NCBI RefSeq assembly: GCF_030406605.1 | Contig: NZ_CP129104.1 | Coordinates: forward strand, 434,001-498,000 | Direction: 5' to 3' | Length of the DNA stretch: 64,000 nt | DNA from: Curtobacterium sp. 458 | GTDB lineage: Bacteria > Actinomycetota > Actinomycetes > Actinomycetales > Microbacteriaceae | Notes under the pieces: generated by a model | The model's input: only the letters and a program-made list of their open reading frames with translations | What the model was told of the DNA's origin: nothing | Database searches by the model: none | Translations under genes and position numbers: made by a program | In this document: one piece after another, positions 61,543-64,000 of the stretch | Layout of the letters: every line of letters begins with the position of its first letter | Position numbering within the stretch: the first letter of the stretch is position 1

Positions 61543-62171
61543 CCGTCCACCCTCCCGGTCGGCTGCACCCGGACGTGCGGTGTCACGGTGGGCTGCGCCG
61601 CGACGGCGTCGAGCTCCCGCCGGACGGCCTCGGTGGCGTCGAGCACGGGCACGTCCACCCCGGCGGCAGGCCGCAGCACCACGTCGACGGTCCGGCGTCC
61701 GACGGTGCCGACGGCGGCGTCCGGCCCGAGGCGCGTGGCGGAGCGGGCTGCACGGGCGGCCGCGGACGCGAGCACCTCGTCGTCGACGACCACCGCGAGC
61801 CGGTCGGACGGCAGGGTGTGACGGGGTCGGCGCTGCGGCAGGAGTCCGCGGAGCAGGAAGGTCAGCCCGACGAGGGCGACGATCGCGCCGACGGTCACCA
61901 CCACGGTCGTGTCGAGGCCGTCCGGTGTCCGCACGGCCGTGTCGACGAGGGCTCGGGGGTCGACACCGGCCACGCGTTGGCCGAGCAGGACGACGGCGGC
62001 GGCGAAGACCACCGCAGCGGCGAGCAGCACGGTGAGCAGCATCGCGACGACGACGGTGCCCGAGCGCGACGCGGAGGTCTCGCGGCGGAGGACCCGTCGG
62101 TACACCCGCTCGTTCCCCGCCGACGACGCGTCGAGTCCGCGGGCCGCGCTGGCGTCCGGAGCCGCGCTCAC
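61539..62171 (-). CDS. DUF6286-like membrane protein of Asp23 operon
   Basis: 210 aa. Two transmembrane helices (about 42-67 and 90-112) then a soluble part with DRLAVVVDDEVLASAAARAA and RRTVDVVLRPAAGVDVPVLD that looks like a diverged Asp23/AmaP domain. GTG start overlapping its neighbours on both sides by GTGA. Function in envelope stress inferred from context. Confidence 0.7.
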   Translation of the reverse strand: MSAAPDASAARGLDASSAGNERVYRRVLRRETSASRSGTVVVAMLLTVLLAAAVVFAAAVVLLGQRVAGVDPRALVDTAVRTPDGLDTTVVVTVGAIVALVGLTFLLRGLLPQRRPRHTLPSDRLAVVVDDEVLASAAARAARSATRLGPDAAVGTVGRRTVDVVLRPAAGVDVPVLDATEAVRRELDAVAAQPTVTPHVRVQPTGRVDG

Positions 62172-62539
62172 CGCACCCTCCTCGGCGTGTCGACGACCGA
62201 CGATCCGTAGGTCACGTCGACGCGGTCGACCTGCCGCCCGGTGATCGTGTGCAGCCGCTCGGCGATCGTTCCGCGGGCGCGGTGTGCGGTCCGCAGCACC
62301 GGCTCGGACGGGACGGTGCCGGATCCGAGCGCGGGCACGACGAGCGGGGCCGTTATCTCGACCGCGAGCGAACCGTGCCCGTCGTCGGCGATCCGGGCAC
62401 GGACCTCGCGGAGGGGTGCACGCAGCGCCTCGGAGGCGACCGCCTGCGCGGTGTGGACGAGTGCGGCGGGACCGATGCGGTCCCACCCGGGCACGACGCC
62501 GCCGCTGCCGGTCCCGCCGGCGACGACGGCGCCGGTCAC
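62168..62539 (-). CDS. Soluble Asp23-like domain protein of the operon
   Basis: 123 aa. The central ADDGHGSLAVEITAPLVVPA and ITGRQVDRVDVTYGSSVVDT suggest an alternating beta fold like a shortened Asp23 domain. It has no membrane segment. GTG at 62539, overlapping DUF2273-like gene's stop. Function unknown. Confidence 0.65.
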   Translation of the reverse strand: MTGAVVAGGTGSGGVVPGWDRIGPAALVHTAQAVASEALRAPLREVRARIADDGHGSLAVEITAPLVVPALGSGTVPSEPVLRTAHRARGTIAERLHTITGRQVDRVDVTYGSSVVDTPRRVR

Positions 62540-62727
62540 GACGAGCTCCGGCGTCCGCGGAGCACGTCGACGAGTCGGCGCACGTCGAGGTCGCCGCTCA
62601 CGATCCGACCGACGAGGGCCCCGACGAGCATGAACACGGCGACGACGACGAACGCCCAGAACCCGAGCGTCACGGCGACGATCGCGAGGACCGCCCCGAC
62701 GCCCGCCCCGACGACGGTCCCGTTCAT
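62536..62727 (-). CDS. DUF2273-like small membrane protein
   Basis: 63 aa with one or two helices (VVGAGVGAVLAIVAVTLGFW, AFVVVAVFMLVGALVGRIVS) and a basic tail (RRLVDVLRGRRSSS). Matches DUF2273 proteins that accompany Asp23. ATG overlaps the Asp23 gene by ATGA. Confidence 0.8.
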   Translation of the reverse strand: MNGTVVGAGVGAVLAIVAVTLGFWAFVVVAVFMLVGALVGRIVSGDLDVRRLVDVLRGRRSSS

Positions 62728-63167
62728 CGCACGCGACCCTCGGAGTCCTCGGTCGCGGCCGGCAGCCCCGGGATCTCGACGTCGTTGATCGCGACGTTGA
62801 CCTCGGTGACCTCGAGCCCGACGAGGTCGGTGACCGCGGCGGTGACGGCTTCGCGCACGGCAGAGGCGACCTGCATCATCGGCACGGGGTACTCGACGAC
62901 GATCGTGATGTCGACCGCCGCCTGGGTCTCGCCGACCTCGACGCGGACGCCCTGCCCGAGGTCGCTCGACCCGATGGCGTCCCGGATCGCTCCGAACGCG
63001 CGCGCCGCGTTGCCACCCAGGGCGTGCACGCCGGGCACGTCGCGCGCGGCGATGCCGGCGACCTTCGCCACGACGGCGTCGTCGATGAGGGTCTTGCCCT
63101 TGGTGGTCACCTGCGTCGTCGTGGTCCCGGTGGTGGTCCCGTCGACGCGGTCCGTGGTGGATGCCAT
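62724..63167 (-). CDS. Asp23/Gls24 family envelope stress protein
   Basis: 147 aa soluble protein with the family blocks VVAKVAGIAARDVPGVHALG, VRVEVGETQAAVDITIVVEY, and VREAVTAAVTDLVGLEVTEV. The first 25 residues are T-rich and flexible. It is the first gene of the operon; GAG precedes the ATG at 63167. In Firmicutes Asp23 coats the membrane through AmaP; the same set of parts is here, with three additional operon members. Confidence 0.9.
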   Translation of the reverse strand: MASTTDRVDGTTTGTTTTQVTTKGKTLIDDAVVAKVAGIAARDVPGVHALGGNAARAFGAIRDAIGSSDLGQGVRVEVGETQAAVDITIVVEYPVPMMQVASAVREAVTAAVTDLVGLEVTEVNVAINDVEIPGLPAATEDSEGRVR

Positions 63168-63253
63168 GGGTGGTCTCCGATCTGATCCGCTGATCCGGTG
63201 GTGCACCCCAGCGAACACCATCCCACCGGGGAGGGACCGGTAGGTTCGGACCC

Positions 63254-64000
63254 ATGCGCGTGGCGACCTGGAACGTGAACTCCGTCCGCACCCGAGTGGG
63301 GCGGATCGTCGACTGGTTGGTGCGCGAGGACGTCGACGTCCTCGGCATGCAGGAGATCAAGTGCAAGCCGGAGCAGTTCCCGACCGAGGCGTTCGAGGCC
63401 GCGGGCTACCAGGTCGAGGCGCACGGGCTGAACCAGTGGAACGGGGTCGCGTTCGCCAGCCGGCTGCCGATGGAGGACGTCACGCGGGACTTTCCCGGCC
63501 AGCCGGGCTTCCTCAAGGGCCGGGAGGGGCCGGACCTCCCGGTCGAGGCCCGCGCGATCGGCGTGACGGTCGACGGCGTGCGCCTCTGGAGCCTCTACGT
63601 GCCGAACGGCCGCGAGCTCGGCGACCCGCACTGGACGTACAAGCTCGACTGGCTGGCACAGCTCGCCGACCGCACGTCGGAGTGGCTCATCGAGGACCCG
63701 AACCTCCCCCTCGCGCTGATGGGCGACTGGAACGTGGCGCCGTTCGACCGGGACGTCTGGGACATGGCGGTGTTCGAGGGCGCCACCCACGTCAGTGAGC
63801 CGGAGCGCGCGGCGTTCCGGGCGTTCGAGGAGCGCGGCCTGCAGGACGTGGTGCGTCCGATCGTCCCCGACGGCTACACCTACTGGGACTACAAGCAGCT
63901 CCGGTTCCCCCGCAACGAGGGCATGCGCATCGACTTCGTGCTCGGCTCGCAGGCGTTCGCGGACGTCGTCACCGACGCGGCGATCCACCGCAACGAGCGG
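63254..64000 (+). CDS. xthA: Exodeoxyribonuclease III, 3' end outside window
   Basis: 249 codons visible of about 265. MRVATWNVNSVRTRVGRIVD, GMQEIKCKPEQFP (catalytic Glu), WSLYVPNGRELGDPHW, GDWNVAPFDRDVWD (Asp, Asn) and GMRIDFVLGS (Asp) are the family residues; only the final His block is cut off. AP endonuclease and 3'-5' exonuclease for base excision repair. TAGGTT ends 7 nt before the ATG (leaderless). Divergent from the Asp23 operon by 86 bp. Confidence 0.95.
   Translation, partial: MRVATWNVNSVRTRVGRIVDWLVREDVDVLGMQEIKCKPEQFPTEAFEAAGYQVEAHGLNQWNGVAFASRLPMEDVTRDFPGQPGFLKGREGPDLPVEARAIGVTVDGVRLWSLYVPNGRELGDPHWTYKLDWLAQLADRTSEWLIEDPNLPLALMGDWNVAPFDRDVWDMAVFEGATHVSEPERAAFRAFEERGLQDVVRPIVPDGYTYWDYKQLRFPRNEGMRIDFVLGSQAFADVVTDAAIHRNER

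Overview
The window is a compact, very high-GC (about 70 percent), GC3-biased segment of an actinobacterial chromosome. Gene content, protein style (alanine/aspartate-rich, GTG starts, 4-bp ATGA/GTGA overlaps) and the apparent abundance of leaderless promoters suggest Microbacteriaceae, probably Curtobacterium or a close relative; this is inference from protein style, not from a search. There is no sign of phage, IS element, CRISPR array, tRNA or rRNA. Both window ends cut genes: a membrane protein at the left and xthA at the right.

Layout. 0.4-5.6 kb: a VOC dioxygenase-like gene behind a perfect 30-bp palindrome, then a five-gene leftward operon (small cationic secreted peptide, lipoprotein, peptidoglycan-binding adaptor, ABC ATPase, FtsX-like permease) that looks like a lactococcin-972-like bacteriocin or peptide-export cluster, and a divergent NodA-like GNAT. 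5.8-11.2 kb: a Fur-type regulator and catalase operon, a divergent aquaporin, an OpgC-like acyltransferase and a CtaG-like protein that appears to use an ACG start. 11.7-20.9 kb: PadR-MFS efflux pair, purSQL, a 2-hydroxyacid dehydrogenase whose start lies in a hairpin, GNAT, chorismate mutase and lactonase. 21-28.5 kb: DtxR-box-controlled siderophore-binding protein, aroE, YchJ-like protein, a convergent pair of paralogous membrane proteins, an alpha/beta-hydrolase fused to a gluconate-dehydrogenase-subunit-3-like domain coupled to a GMC oxidoreductase, and a SRAP (YedK/HMCES) protein. 28.6-32.2 kb: tandem 109-aa proteins of an unknown NYGGY family, LMW-PTP, purA and two very small genes. 32.3-45 kb: large secreted subtilase, TetR/pseudo-ABC/YhgE-Pip operon, epimerase, LacI regulator, BCCT transporter, GAF-PP2C phosphatase. 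44.8-50.2 kb: SDR/MarR divergent pair with twin operators, SpoU methyltransferase, TetR, HAD phosphatase, Tam-like methyltransferase, CPBP protease. 50.2-54.5 kb: MntR-like DtxR regulator, a CaCA-type cation exporter preceded by a yybP-ykoY-like manganese riboswitch, HEAT-repeat protein and aldo/keto reductase. 54.7-64 kb: pyrE with a large disordered septum-formation-domain protein, a GT-C-like membrane protein, an M23 endopeptidase, the five-gene Asp23/AmaP membrane-stress operon, and xthA.

How parts work together. Purine (purSQL, purA) and pyrimidine (pyrE) synthesis, aromatic amino-acid entry (aroE, chorismate mutase) and DNA maintenance (xthA, SRAP) are housekeeping. Metal and oxidative control is a recurring theme: Fur/catalase/aquaporin, a DtxR box on siderophore uptake, and an Mn locus that joins an MntR-like regulator with a riboswitch-controlled exporter. 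Efflux and envelope functions (peptide ABC cluster, PadR-MFS, YhgE operon, M23 peptidase, Asp23 operon) make up most of the rest.

Genome-style signals. About twenty transcription units have a TAnnnT/CAGACT-like -10 hexamer only 6-8 nt before the start codon and no Shine-Dalgarno, pointing to widespread leaderless mRNAs. Transcription units often end in very long perfect palindromes (up to 48 bp) without U-tracts, and at least two of these belong to recurrent sequence families.
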